Source: Bacteroidales bacterium (GTDB lineage: Bacteria; Bacteroidota; Bacteroidia; Bacteroidales; GCA-2748055). Taken from it: a stretch of 10,645 bases of DNA. Numbering within the stretch: the first letter of the stretch is position 1; every line of letters starts with the position of its first letter. The notes below the pieces were generated by a model. It was not told where the DNA came from. It searched no databases and saw only the letters and a program-made list of their open reading frames with translations. Made by a program: the position numbers and the translations under genes. The stretch spans positions 1-10,645 of the forward strand of contig JAOZLK010000092.1 of NCBI GenBank assembly GCA_029934875.1. Direction: 5' to 3'. This document shows, in pieces, positions 1 through 5,378 of the stretch.

Positions 1-528
1 TTCCAGATCGTCATTCCAGTAGATACTCTGCTCTTCAAGAATGGACGAAAGCAACTCGTTTGGAAAAAAAATATTCGTATAAATCTGAGTGATCAGTTTC
101 TTGTCATTGGCATAGCTGCATTCTTCATTTTGCATATAGGCAGCATATTCTTCACATTCTATCACCTTCAAATAAATATCCTTAATCAACTCAGGATAAA
201 AGCTCCAATTGAGCTTATACTGGTCCACATACCTCAGCAGAGAGTCATTGTTTCTAATCTGATCAACCAGACGGTTATCCAGGAAACGAGTATTGGGATT
301 GATGTCCTCACTGGTGGGAATCCGCTTATTGCGCGCAATCTCAATCCTGGATTCAGCATAAAGGCTCACATCAATAATCAGCAAAAGCAGATAATGGTAT
401 AATTCAAAGGTCTTGTCAATATTAATATGCAGCTCCTTTTCGGACCGGCCCATCTCTTCCCTGCCTGCTTTATAGTATGCATAAAGAGTTTGCAGCGCTT
501 TAATTCTTAATAATCTCCTGCTAATCAT
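1..528 (-). CDS. nusB: Transcription antitermination factor NusB, 5' part (3' end beyond left edge)
   Basis: The reverse strand is open from an ATG at 526-528 to the window edge and encodes 176 residues. NusB binds boxA RNA together with NusE (ribosomal protein S10) and promotes antitermination in rRNA operons. Recognition comes from resemblance to Bacteroides NusB proteins. The N-terminus MISRRLLRIKALQTLYAYYK, the segment around residues 42-59 (FELYHYLLLLIIDVSLYAES), the PNTRFLDNRL stretch and the final SILEEQSIYWNDDLE all fit the pattern I remember for those roughly 300-residue proteins. In this phylum the RNA-binding NusB domain sits in the C-terminal half, so most of what is visible is the phylum-specific N-terminal extension and the core domain is off the window. 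The gene is divergent from the DUF3276 gene, with 181 bases between the starts. A candidate -7 promoter box lies 38 bases upstream of the ATG. Confidence 0.88.
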   Translation of the reverse strand, partial: MISRRLLRIKALQTLYAYYKAGREEMGRSEKELHINIDKTFELYHYLLLLIIDVSLYAESRIEIARNKRIPTSEDINPNTRFLDNRLVDQIRNNDSLLRYVDQYKLNWSFYPELIKDIYLKVIECEEYAAYMQNEECSYANDKKLITQIYTNIFFPNELLSSILEEQSIYWNDDLE

Positions 529-565
529 TTGTTAAAGAACTTGTCACTTTCATAATTAAACCCTG

Positions 566-573
566 CAAATTTA
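566..573 (-). promoter_or_regulatory. Candidate Bacteroidota -7 promoter box for nusB
   Basis: On the reverse strand this octamer reads TAAATTTG, an exact match to the Bacteroidota -7 consensus TAnnTTTG. It would place the transcript start roughly 30 bases before the nusB ATG. I see no good TTTG-type -33 element at the usual spacing, only a weak T-rich run, so the call rests on the -7 box and its position. Confidence 0.35.
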
Positions 574-709
574 CATTAAATTTTCATCTATAAAACATCT
601 GTTCCCCAGCAAGTTTAAGGAAAGATGAAAATGCGATATAATTTGAATATGTTTAAAATATTTTACATTTTTGGAAAAGATCATCAAATCCCTAACTAAA
701 CCAGATGAA

Positions 710-1126
710 ATGATGGATGAAGGAAATGTTAAATCGGAGGAGCTTGTGGATGAATCACCGAGACGGGAAGAGATCCATTCCAAAGCCGTCAGGGCTGGGA
801 AACGGACCTACTTTTTCGATGTAAAGGCAACACGGCGGAATGACTACTATCTGACCATTACAGAGAGTAAGAAACGATTTAACCGAGATGGGAAATTCTT
901 CTATGAGAAGCACAAACTCTTCCTCTATAAAGAGGATTTTGACAAGTTTGCTGACAACCTGAATGAGATCATAGCCTACATCAGGGAGGCAAACCCCCAG
1001 CCCATTGAAATTGACGATTCAATGGATTCCAGGCCCAGTTTCAAAGAAACAGAAGCTGTTAAGCCGGAACCTGAAAAGGATTTCACCAGCGTGGAGTTTG
1101 AAGACCTGGGTAAAGAAAATACCTAG
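710..1126 (+). CDS. PUR-family DNA/RNA-binding protein (DUF3276)
   Basis: This encodes a small (138-residue) cytoplasmic protein of the DUF3276 family, which has the PUR-alpha fold. The related Borrelia protein BpuR binds single-stranded DNA and RNA; the cellular role in Bacteroidota is not established. The conserved core is residues about 27-95: KAVRAGKRTYFFDVKATR, NDYYLTITESKKRF, and FYEKHKLFLYKEDFDKFADNL, the alternating strands and helix of one PUR repeat. The tail is acidic and disordered-looking and ends in the typical VEFEDLGKE. The frame is open back to a TTG at 671, which would add 13 residues. I chose the ATG at 710 because the core needs no such extension; the ATG at 713 is equally possible. 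There is no Shine-Dalgarno site. A TATAATTTG string at 637-645 resembles a -7 box with one extra spacer base. The stop codon overlaps that of the convergent downstream gene. Confidence 0.88.
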   Translation: MMDEGNVKSEELVDESPRREEIHSKAVRAGKRTYFFDVKATRRNDYYLTITESKKRFNRDGKFFYEKHKLFLYKEDFDKFADNLNEIIAYIREANPQPIEIDDSMDSRPSFKETEAVKPEPEKDFTSVEFEDLGKENT

Positions 1127-1854
1127 TCTGTCCTTTTTTTGTTTTCAAGGAAATCCTTAATCTCCTTAAAGGTGAGTGTTTTTACATTGGTGACAATGAA
1201 GTCGGCATCGAGAAAATTACCGTATTTATTGCATTCACTTATGGCTTCCTGAATAACTTCTGTGAGAGAGAGATGCATGGGAATAAGCAAGAGAATTGTT
1301 GATATGTGTTCCGAAAAACGTATTTCTTCAAGCTCGGCTCCAGCCTTTTTCAGAATAAAATCAAACTCATTTTTAATCACCTTTTTTTGAGTCTTATCCA
1401 TATCCAGCCTGGATCTCGACAGGAGGGCCACAAAATACCTCAGCTTCTCGTCCCTTCCACCAAGCCCCGTTGAGATGAAAACCTGGCTCTCGTCCAGGAA
1501 ACGACTCTCCAGCAACATTCTGCTTTCATTTAATGCAAGCAGGGCCCAATCATGCAAAGCTTCCTCGCCGGTATCCAGGTAGGCTTCAATATAGCGATAC
1601 GACTCCACCTTCTCGATGGATGCAAGCCGGGCAAGAATCTCCATCTTCACCTGGGAAGAATATCCGGGCTCATACAGGTATTTTGCGTGTTCCAGGGCCC
1701 ATTCATCCTCCCTTTCTTCTCTTATCTTCATAGAACACTCATAATAATTCACCTGCAGATCCATATCGATCTGTTCCTCAAGAACTTTCAGCTTGCCCTG
1801 AGCTCCACCAAGAATTTCCTGGATCTTTTCATACAGGTTTTCATGTTCTTCCAT
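1123..1854 (-). CDS. Uncharacterised helical (HEAT-like) cytoplasmic protein
   Basis: I do not recognise a named family, although the sequence looks like a conserved Bacteroidota protein. The product is 243 residues, without signal peptide or clear membrane segment, and appears almost wholly alpha-helical. Paired amphipathic helices at residues about 66-115 (QVKMEILARLAS, YRYIEAYLDT, LHDWALLALNESRMLL) look like two or three HEAT-type repeats. They are followed by a motif around 124-142, QVFISTGLGGRDEKLRYFV, that looks like a conserved signature. The C-terminal 70 residues form further helices (FKEIKDFLENKK). A GTG immediately precedes the ATG chosen here and would add one residue. The gene is divergent from the membrane-protein operon (57 bases between starts) and convergent with the DUF3276 gene. 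Scaffolding or protein interaction is a guess from the fold alone. Confidence 0.75.
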   Translation of the reverse strand: MEEHENLYEKIQEILGGAQGKLKVLEEQIDMDLQVNYYECSMKIREEREDEWALEHAKYLYEPGYSSQVKMEILARLASIEKVESYRYIEAYLDTGEEALHDWALLALNESRMLLESRFLDESQVFISTGLGGRDEKLRYFVALLSRSRLDMDKTQKKVIKNEFDFILKKAGAELEEIRFSEHISTILLLIPMHLSLTEVIQEAISECNKYGNFLDADFIVTNVKTLTFKEIKDFLENKKRTD

Positions 1855-1911
1855 CACTACGGCTTATCTATTAAATGTACTATTTTTATTAATTTGTGTC
1901 AAATTCATTCT

Positions 1912-2517
1912 TTGGAAAGAGTCGATAACATATATGGGAAGGTTGATCGTGCCGCAGCCGGATACAGTATCTCCCTGGAGAATGTTCTGCAGACGGGATT
2001 CAACCATTTCAGGAAGATCCCCGGCGCTTATATGATTTACTCGCTTGTCTTTTTGCTGGCTCTTTCGAACCCCGGAACCGGGCTTATCCTTGGAGGGCCT
2101 TTACTGATTGGATTTTTCCTGGCCGCACAGCATCTTCAATCAGGCAGTGAGGCCGGAATGGAAGTATTCTTCAATAGCTTCCGGAAATTCGTCCCGCTTC
2201 TGATCCTGAACCTGCTGATGACCCTGGTAATTACGCTTGGCTTCCTGCTTTTGGTCATCCCGGGCATCTATTTCGCAATATCCTACCTTTTTGCCCCCCT
2301 GTTTGTCTGGTTCTATGATGTTTCCCCTGTGGAGGCTATCACCCTGAGTCGCAAAATGGTATCTGGAAATTTTGTCCAGATTCTCTGGATCTGGCTCCTC
2401 CTTCTGGCTTTGAATTTCCTGGGTGTTCTTGCCCTGGGGGTGGGACTTCTTATTACCATTCCAATTTCGGCCTTTGTAATTTACGCTATATTTGACGACA
2501 TAATAGGTATACACTGA
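1912..2517 (+). CDS. Multi-pass inner-membrane protein of unknown function
   Basis: This encodes a predicted 201-residue integral membrane protein. It begins with a short cytoplasmic-looking segment containing YGKVDRAAAGYSISLENVL. Hydrophobic segments follow at about 39-51, 57-72, 95-116, 117-134 and 155-195, with PG-containing turns (LVIPGIYFAISYLFAPL). The segment FVWFYDVSPVEAITLSRKMV (131-150), a loop with an amphipathic helix before the last hydrophobic block, resembles a signature shared by DUF975-like/glycerophosphodiester-phosphodiesterase membrane-domain proteins, but I cannot assign a family firmly. The frame is open far upstream across the opposite-strand gene, and no in-frame ATG precedes the first membrane segment. 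The TTG at 1912 gives a start just ahead of the conserved-looking YGKVDRAAAGY. The stop is 4 bases before the DUF456 ATG, so the two are almost certainly cotranscribed. Confidence 0.72.
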   Translation: MERVDNIYGKVDRAAAGYSISLENVLQTGFNHFRKIPGAYMIYSLVFLLALSNPGTGLILGGPLLIGFFLAAQHLQSGSEAGMEVFFNSFRKFVPLLILNLLMTLVITLGFLLLVIPGIYFAISYLFAPLFVWFYDVSPVEAITLSRKMVSGNFVQILWIWLLLLALNFLGVLALGVGLLITIPISAFVIYAIFDDIIGIH

Positions 2518-2521
2518 TAAA

Positions 2522-3010
2522 ATGGATCTCACCTTTGCAATAATTGGATCGCTTCTGGTACTGATCGGATTCTTCGGAAGCATTCTTCCCATTATCCCGG
2601 GACCTCCCATCAGCTGGGCGGGACTGCTTATGCTTAAGTGGACCGACTACATCAATGACAATCTTCCGGGATACCAGAATGTGCTGTGGATATTACTCTT
2701 CTTCGTAATTCTGGTAACCATTCTCGATTACCTTGTTCCCATTATGGGAACAAAGAAATACGGTGGATCCAAAAGAGGTGTCTGGGGTGCTACTCTGGGT
2801 GTTGTTGTGGGATTATTCTTCGGCCCGCTTGGAATAATCCTAGGCCCCTTCCTCGGAGCCTACCTGGGAGAAATCTCCACTGGCAAAAAAGATCATGATG
2901 CCTTAAGAGCTGCCTGGGGATCATTTATGGGCTTCCTTCTGGGCGTAGGCTTAAAACTCATGACCTGCGGCGCAATCCTTTTCTTCTTTATCAGGTTTTT
3001 GTTTTTTTAG
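2522..3010 (+). CDS. DUF456 family membrane protein
   Basis: This is a 162-residue integral membrane protein of the DUF456 family, whose function is unknown. Hydrophobic segments lie at about 4-25, 54-74, 88-116 and 133-161. The family features I can see are the early ILPIIPGPPISWAGLLML segment (21-38), LDYLVPIMGTKKYGGSKRG (69-86) in the central loop, and a glycine-rich zipper-like stretch at 87-116 in which glycines recur every three to five residues (WGATLGVVVGLFFGPLGII and on to LGAYLGE). The ATG sits within TAAAATG, typical of the A-rich, Shine-Dalgarno-less starts of this phylum, and follows the previous stop by 4 bases, suggesting translational coupling. It ends facing argF, with the heptamer repeat region between them. 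Confidence 0.85.
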   Translation: MDLTFAIIGSLLVLIGFFGSILPIIPGPPISWAGLLMLKWTDYINDNLPGYQNVLWILLFFVILVTILDYLVPIMGTKKYGGSKRGVWGATLGVVVGLFFGPLGIILGPFLGAYLGEISTGKKDHDALRAAWGSFMGFLLGVGLKLMTCGAILFFFIRFLFF

Positions 3011-3019
3011 TGAAAAACT

Positions 3020-3077
3020 AAAAAAATAAAAAGGTAATTAGTTATTCGTAATTGGTTATTTGGGCTAACTAATAACC
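3020..3077 (-). terminator. Terminator-like hairpin downstream of argF
   Basis: On the reverse strand the arms are GGTTATTAGTTA (3077-3066) and TAACTAATTACC (3044-3033), pairing at 11 of 12 positions around a 21-base loop. They are followed at once by TTTTTATTTTTTT (3032-3020). This is the layout of a factor-independent terminator for the leftward arcC-argF transcript, although the stem is AT-rich and therefore weak. A second, mutually exclusive hairpin can form from 3051-3060 and 3071-3080 (10 of 10 pairs, 10-base loop). Confidence 0.45.
3032..3059 (-). repeat. Four degenerate heptamers, inverted relative to the main array
   Basis: The four successive 7-base blocks AGGTAAT, TAGTTAT, TCGTAAT and TGGTTAT are, read on the reverse strand, ATAACCA, ATTACGA, ATAACTA and ATTACCT. 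They are thus variants of the same unit that forms the direct array starting at 3065, in the opposite orientation and with the same 7-base period. A 5-base spacer (3060-3064) separates the two arms. Confidence 0.6.
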
Positions 3078-3176
3078 AATAACCACTATCCATTAACCAA
3101 TAACCACTATCCACTAACTAATAACCACTATCCACTAACTAATAACCACTATCCACTAACCAATAACCACTAACTT
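3065..3176 (+). repeat. Tandem heptamer array (16 units) with partial 21-bp higher-order period
   Basis: Sixteen uninterrupted 7-base units fill this interval. They are CTAACTA, ATAACCA, ATAACCA, CTATCCA, TTAACCA, ATAACCA, CTATCCA, CTAACTA, ATAACCA, CTATCCA, CTAACTA, ATAACCA, CTATCCA, CTAACCA, ATAACCA and CTAACTT. From 3079 the triplet ATAACCA-CTATCCA-(C/T)TAAC(T/C)A repeats with a 21-base period for four copies. A last copy lacks the CTATCCA unit. The array overlaps the 3' end of argF: the stop codon (3170-3172) and the final serine codon lie in the last heptamer. The composition differs from the flanking genes. Confidence 0.95.
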
Positions 3177-4171
3177 CCTAAAGTTGCAACCATTACTGCC
3201 TTGATGGTATGAAGACGATTCTCTGCTTCGTCGAAAACAATGGAGTGCTCCGATTCAAACACATCTTCAGTAACCTCCAGTCCGTCGAGTCCGAATTTCT
3301 GATAAATATCCTCCCCAACCTTTGTCTCCCTGTTATGGAAAGCAGGCAGGCAATGAAGAAATTTTACATCTGGGTTTCCGCTCAGCTTAAGAACCTTCCG
3401 GTTTACCTGGTAGGGTTGCAGGAGTTTAATTCTTTCATCCCAGACCTCCTGGGCCTCACCCATTGAAACCCATACATCGGTATAAAGGAAATCAACTCCC
3501 TGAACAGCTTCAGCCACATCTTCGGTAAGGGTAATCTTTGCCCCGGTTTCAGCTGCAATATCACGGCACTTCTTCACCAGGGCCGCATCGGGCTGAACCG
3601 ATAAAGGAGCTGCAGCCCGGAAGTCCATCCCCATCTTCGCCGCACCCACCATCAAAGAATTCCCCATATTGTTACGGGCATCGCCGAGATAACAGAATTT
3701 CATTTGCTTCAGTGCTTTATCCGAATGTTCCATCATGGTCATGAAATCGGCCAGGATCTGGGTGGGATGATACTCTGTTGTAAGACCATTCCACACAGGT
3801 ACTCCTGCGTATTCGGCTAACTCTTCCACAATTGCCTGCCCAAAGCCCCTGTATTCAATTCCATCATACATACGGCCCAGCACCCTTGCAGTATCCTTCA
3901 TGGACTCCTTATGTCCTATCTGTGATCCGGAAGGCCCCAGGTAGCTCACACCGGCCCCCTGATCCATTGCCGCCACTTCAAAGGCACAGCGTGTCCTGGT
4001 GGATGTCTTTTCAAAAATCAGGGCTACATTTTTGCCCCTCAGATTCTGTTGTTCGGTACCGGTATATTTTGCTTTCTTAAGGCTTATACTCAAATCAAGC
4101 AGGAAGTTGATCTCTTCAGGAGTAAAATCCAATAAGGTCAGGAAATTACGGTTTCTCAGATTAAATGCCAT
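3170..4171 (-). CDS. argF: Ornithine carbamoyltransferase (ArgF/ArcB type)
   Basis: The enzyme interconverts ornithine plus carbamoyl phosphate with citrulline plus phosphate in the cytoplasm. The 333-residue length is normal for the family. Visible motifs are the carbamoyl-phosphate loop STRTR (57-61), HPTQ (135-138), the ornithine-binding D232 with SMG (236-238), and HCLP (273-276) containing the active-site cysteine. The SMG loop argues for ornithine as substrate; putrescine and N-acyl-ornithine carbamoyltransferases lack it. The sequence closely follows the Pseudomonas ArcB pattern ([11 protein letters not shown] at the start, [37 protein letters not shown]). It lies 46 bases downstream of carbamate kinase on the same strand, so a catabolic, citrulline-phosphorolysing role is likely. 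An anabolic role in arginine synthesis cannot be excluded from sequence. The stop codon is inside the heptamer array. Confidence 0.95.
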   Translation of the reverse strand: MAFNLRNRNFLTLLDFTPEEINFLLDLSISLKKAKYTGTEQQNLRGKNVALIFEKTSTRTRCAFEVAAMDQGAGVSYLGPSGSQIGHKESMKDTARVLGRMYDGIEYRGFGQAIVEELAEYAGVPVWNGLTTEYHPTQILADFMTMMEHSDKALKQMKFCYLGDARNNMGNSLMVGAAKMGMDFRAAAPLSVQPDAALVKKCRDIAAETGAKITLTEDVAEAVQGVDFLYTDVWVSMGEAQEVWDERIKLLQPYQVNRKVLKLSGNPDVKFLHCLPAFHNRETKVGEDIYQKFGLDGLEVTEDVFESEHSIVFDEAENRLHTIKAVMVATLGS

Positions 4172-4199
4172 TTGTATAAAGTTGTTTCTTTTAGCCTGA

Positions 4200-4207
4200 C
4201 AAAGTTA
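4200..4207 (-). promoter_or_regulatory. Candidate internal -7 box ahead of argF
   Basis: The reverse strand reads TAACTTTG, an exact TAnnTTTG match, in the 46-base arcC-argF gap. It would start a transcript about 20 bases before the argF ATG. No convincing -33 element is visible, and the region is short and AT-rich, so a chance match is quite possible. If real, argF could be expressed apart from arcC. Confidence 0.22.
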
Positions 4208-4217
4208 GTAGATTAAC

Positions 4218-5174
4218 TTATTTTTCGTATTCCATGGTGATTTTTGTTCCATAGCTTCGATCTTCAAGTTTAAAGGCCTCAGTAATCACGCTTTTCTCTC
4301 CTCCCTGTTCAATGAACTCTAAACAGGCCTTTATCTTTGGGGCCATATTGCCTTCCCCAAACATACCCTGTTCAAGGTAGGACATGGTATCTGCATAATT
4401 AAGAAACTCCTTTATCTCCTGGTCCGGCTTGTTGTAATTTATATAAACAAAGGGAACATCGGTCAGAATGTAGAATTCGTCCGCACCGATTCGGCCTCCA
4501 AGAAGCGCCGAGGCCAGATCCTTATCAATTACTGATTCCGAGGGCCTGATCCGCCCCTCCTTATCGCGGTAAACGGGTATTCCACCACCACCGGAAGCGA
4601 TCACAATGGAACCCTGTCGGGCCAGGGACTCCACGACTTCTTCATTGATTATTTCTAAGGGATAAGGTGAGGGCACCACCCTGCGGTAAGCTCCATCACT
4701 CTTTGGCGACTCCTTGAATATCCAGCCTTTCTCAGCGCTAATACGATCTGCTTCTTCCTTATCATAGCTTTTCCCAACCCTTTTGGAGGGCGACTCCATA
4801 GCGGGGTCATTCTCACCAACAAGAACCATAGTTACCAGGGTAATTATATTTTTTTCGATTCCGTGCTTAAGCAGCACATTACGGAGCATTCTTTCAATCA
4901 TGTACCCAATTCCGCCCTGGGAATCTGCCACACAAACATCAAGAGGCATTTGCGGAATATTATATACACTTTCCCCTGCATCATTGCGCATAAGGATATT
5001 CCCCACCTGGGGACCGTTGCCATGAGTGATTACCAGGTTGTATCCCTCCTTCAGAAGGAATACGAGGTTTTCAAGGGTATCCGTGGTATTTTGCTCCTGT
5101 TCATCGATGGTCCCTTGCTGATTATCTCTCAAAAGGGCATTTCCACCAAGAGCAACGACAGCCAGTTTCTTCAT
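4218..5174 (-). CDS. arcC: Carbamate kinase
   Basis: ArcC transfers the phosphate of carbamoyl phosphate to ADP, giving ATP and carbamate, which decomposes to CO2 and ammonia. It is the energy-yielding last step of arginine/citrulline fermentation. The 318-residue length matches the family, which belongs to the amino-acid kinase fold. Visible motifs are ALGGNA (8-13), THGNGPQVGN (50-59), DSQGGIGY (84-91), ASGGGGIP (193-200), VIDKDLAS (215-222), TDV (238-240) and GNMAPKI (275-281), all intact. It is the first gene of a leftward pair with ornithine carbamoyltransferase, which would supply its substrate from citrulline. No arginine deiminase, agmatine deiminase or antiporter gene is in the window. 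The upstream 204-base gap is divergent towards the lipoprotein gene and holds a candidate -7 box. Confidence 0.95.
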   Translation of the reverse strand: MKKLAVVALGGNALLRDNQQGTIDEQEQNTTDTLENLVFLLKEGYNLVITHGNGPQVGNILMRNDAGESVYNIPQMPLDVCVADSQGGIGYMIERMLRNVLLKHGIEKNIITLVTMVLVGENDPAMESPSKRVGKSYDKEEADRISAEKGWIFKESPKSDGAYRRVVPSPYPLEIINEEVVESLARQGSIVIASGGGGIPVYRDKEGRIRPSESVIDKDLASALLGGRIGADEFYILTDVPFVYINYNKPDQEIKEFLNYADTMSYLEQGMFGEGNMAPKIKACLEFIEQGGEKSVITEAFKLEDRSYGTKITMEYEK

Positions 5175-5248
5175 TTCTACCTATTTAGTGTATTATATTG
5201 GTCTAATGGCACTTACAAGAACAACAAGACATCCTTAACATTGAGATA

Positions 5249-5256
5249 CAAATCTA
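5249..5256 (-). promoter_or_regulatory. Candidate Bacteroidota -7 promoter box for arcC-argF
   Basis: The reverse strand reads TAGATTTG, an exact TAnnTTTG match, 74 bases upstream of the arcC ATG in the divergent intergenic region. The predicted leader would be about 70 bases. A -33 TTTG element at proper distance is not evident. Confidence 0.33.
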
Positions 5257-5321
5257 AAAATTTACAAGATTGATTTTTAAGCAGAAGCAGGCTTTTAAAC
5301 ATGAATGAGTGTGTTATATAA

Positions 5322-5329
5322 TAGGTTTG
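5322..5329 (+). promoter_or_regulatory. Candidate Bacteroidota -7 promoter box for the lipoprotein-ftsK cluster
   Basis: TAGGTTTG matches the TAnnTTTG consensus exactly and lies 49 bases before the GTG start at 5379. It is preceded about 20 bases upstream by a T-rich but not canonical -33 region (TTTTAAA at 5293-5299). It sits 65 bases from the oppositely oriented arcC box, so both divergent transcripts would start in the same AT-rich spacer. Confidence 0.35.
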
Positions 5330-5378
5330 AATAGGGATTTTGTATATTCGTCACGAAATTTATTGATTCGATATAATC

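Noticed and set aside
130..402. Forward open frame of 90 codons at the left edge.
   Set aside because: It is antisense to the nusB coding frame, which is open across the whole of 1-528 and matches the family.
1109..1140. Possible factor-independent terminator after the DUF3276 gene (GGTA/TACC stem, then a T tract at 1134-1140).
   Set aside because: The stem is only 4 bp plus a 3-bp outer helix across an internal loop, and the T tract is offset by about 10 bases. The Ts are also explained as lysine codons of the opposite gene.
1552..1911. Upstream extension of the membrane-protein frame to 1552, which would give 321 residues.
   Set aside because: The extension runs antisense through the HEAT-like gene and is low in recognisable protein character. 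The family-like sequence begins only at about 1912.
2140..2610. Reverse-strand open frame of 156 codons across the two membrane-protein genes.
   Set aside because: It is antisense to hydrophobic coding sequence, giving a charged, glutamine-rich artefact translation. It also bridges two real genes of a tight operon.
3065..3176. Regularly spaced repeats considered as a CRISPR array.
   Set aside because: The units are 7 bp (21 bp at most) and strictly tandem, with no unique spacers and no cas genes nearby.
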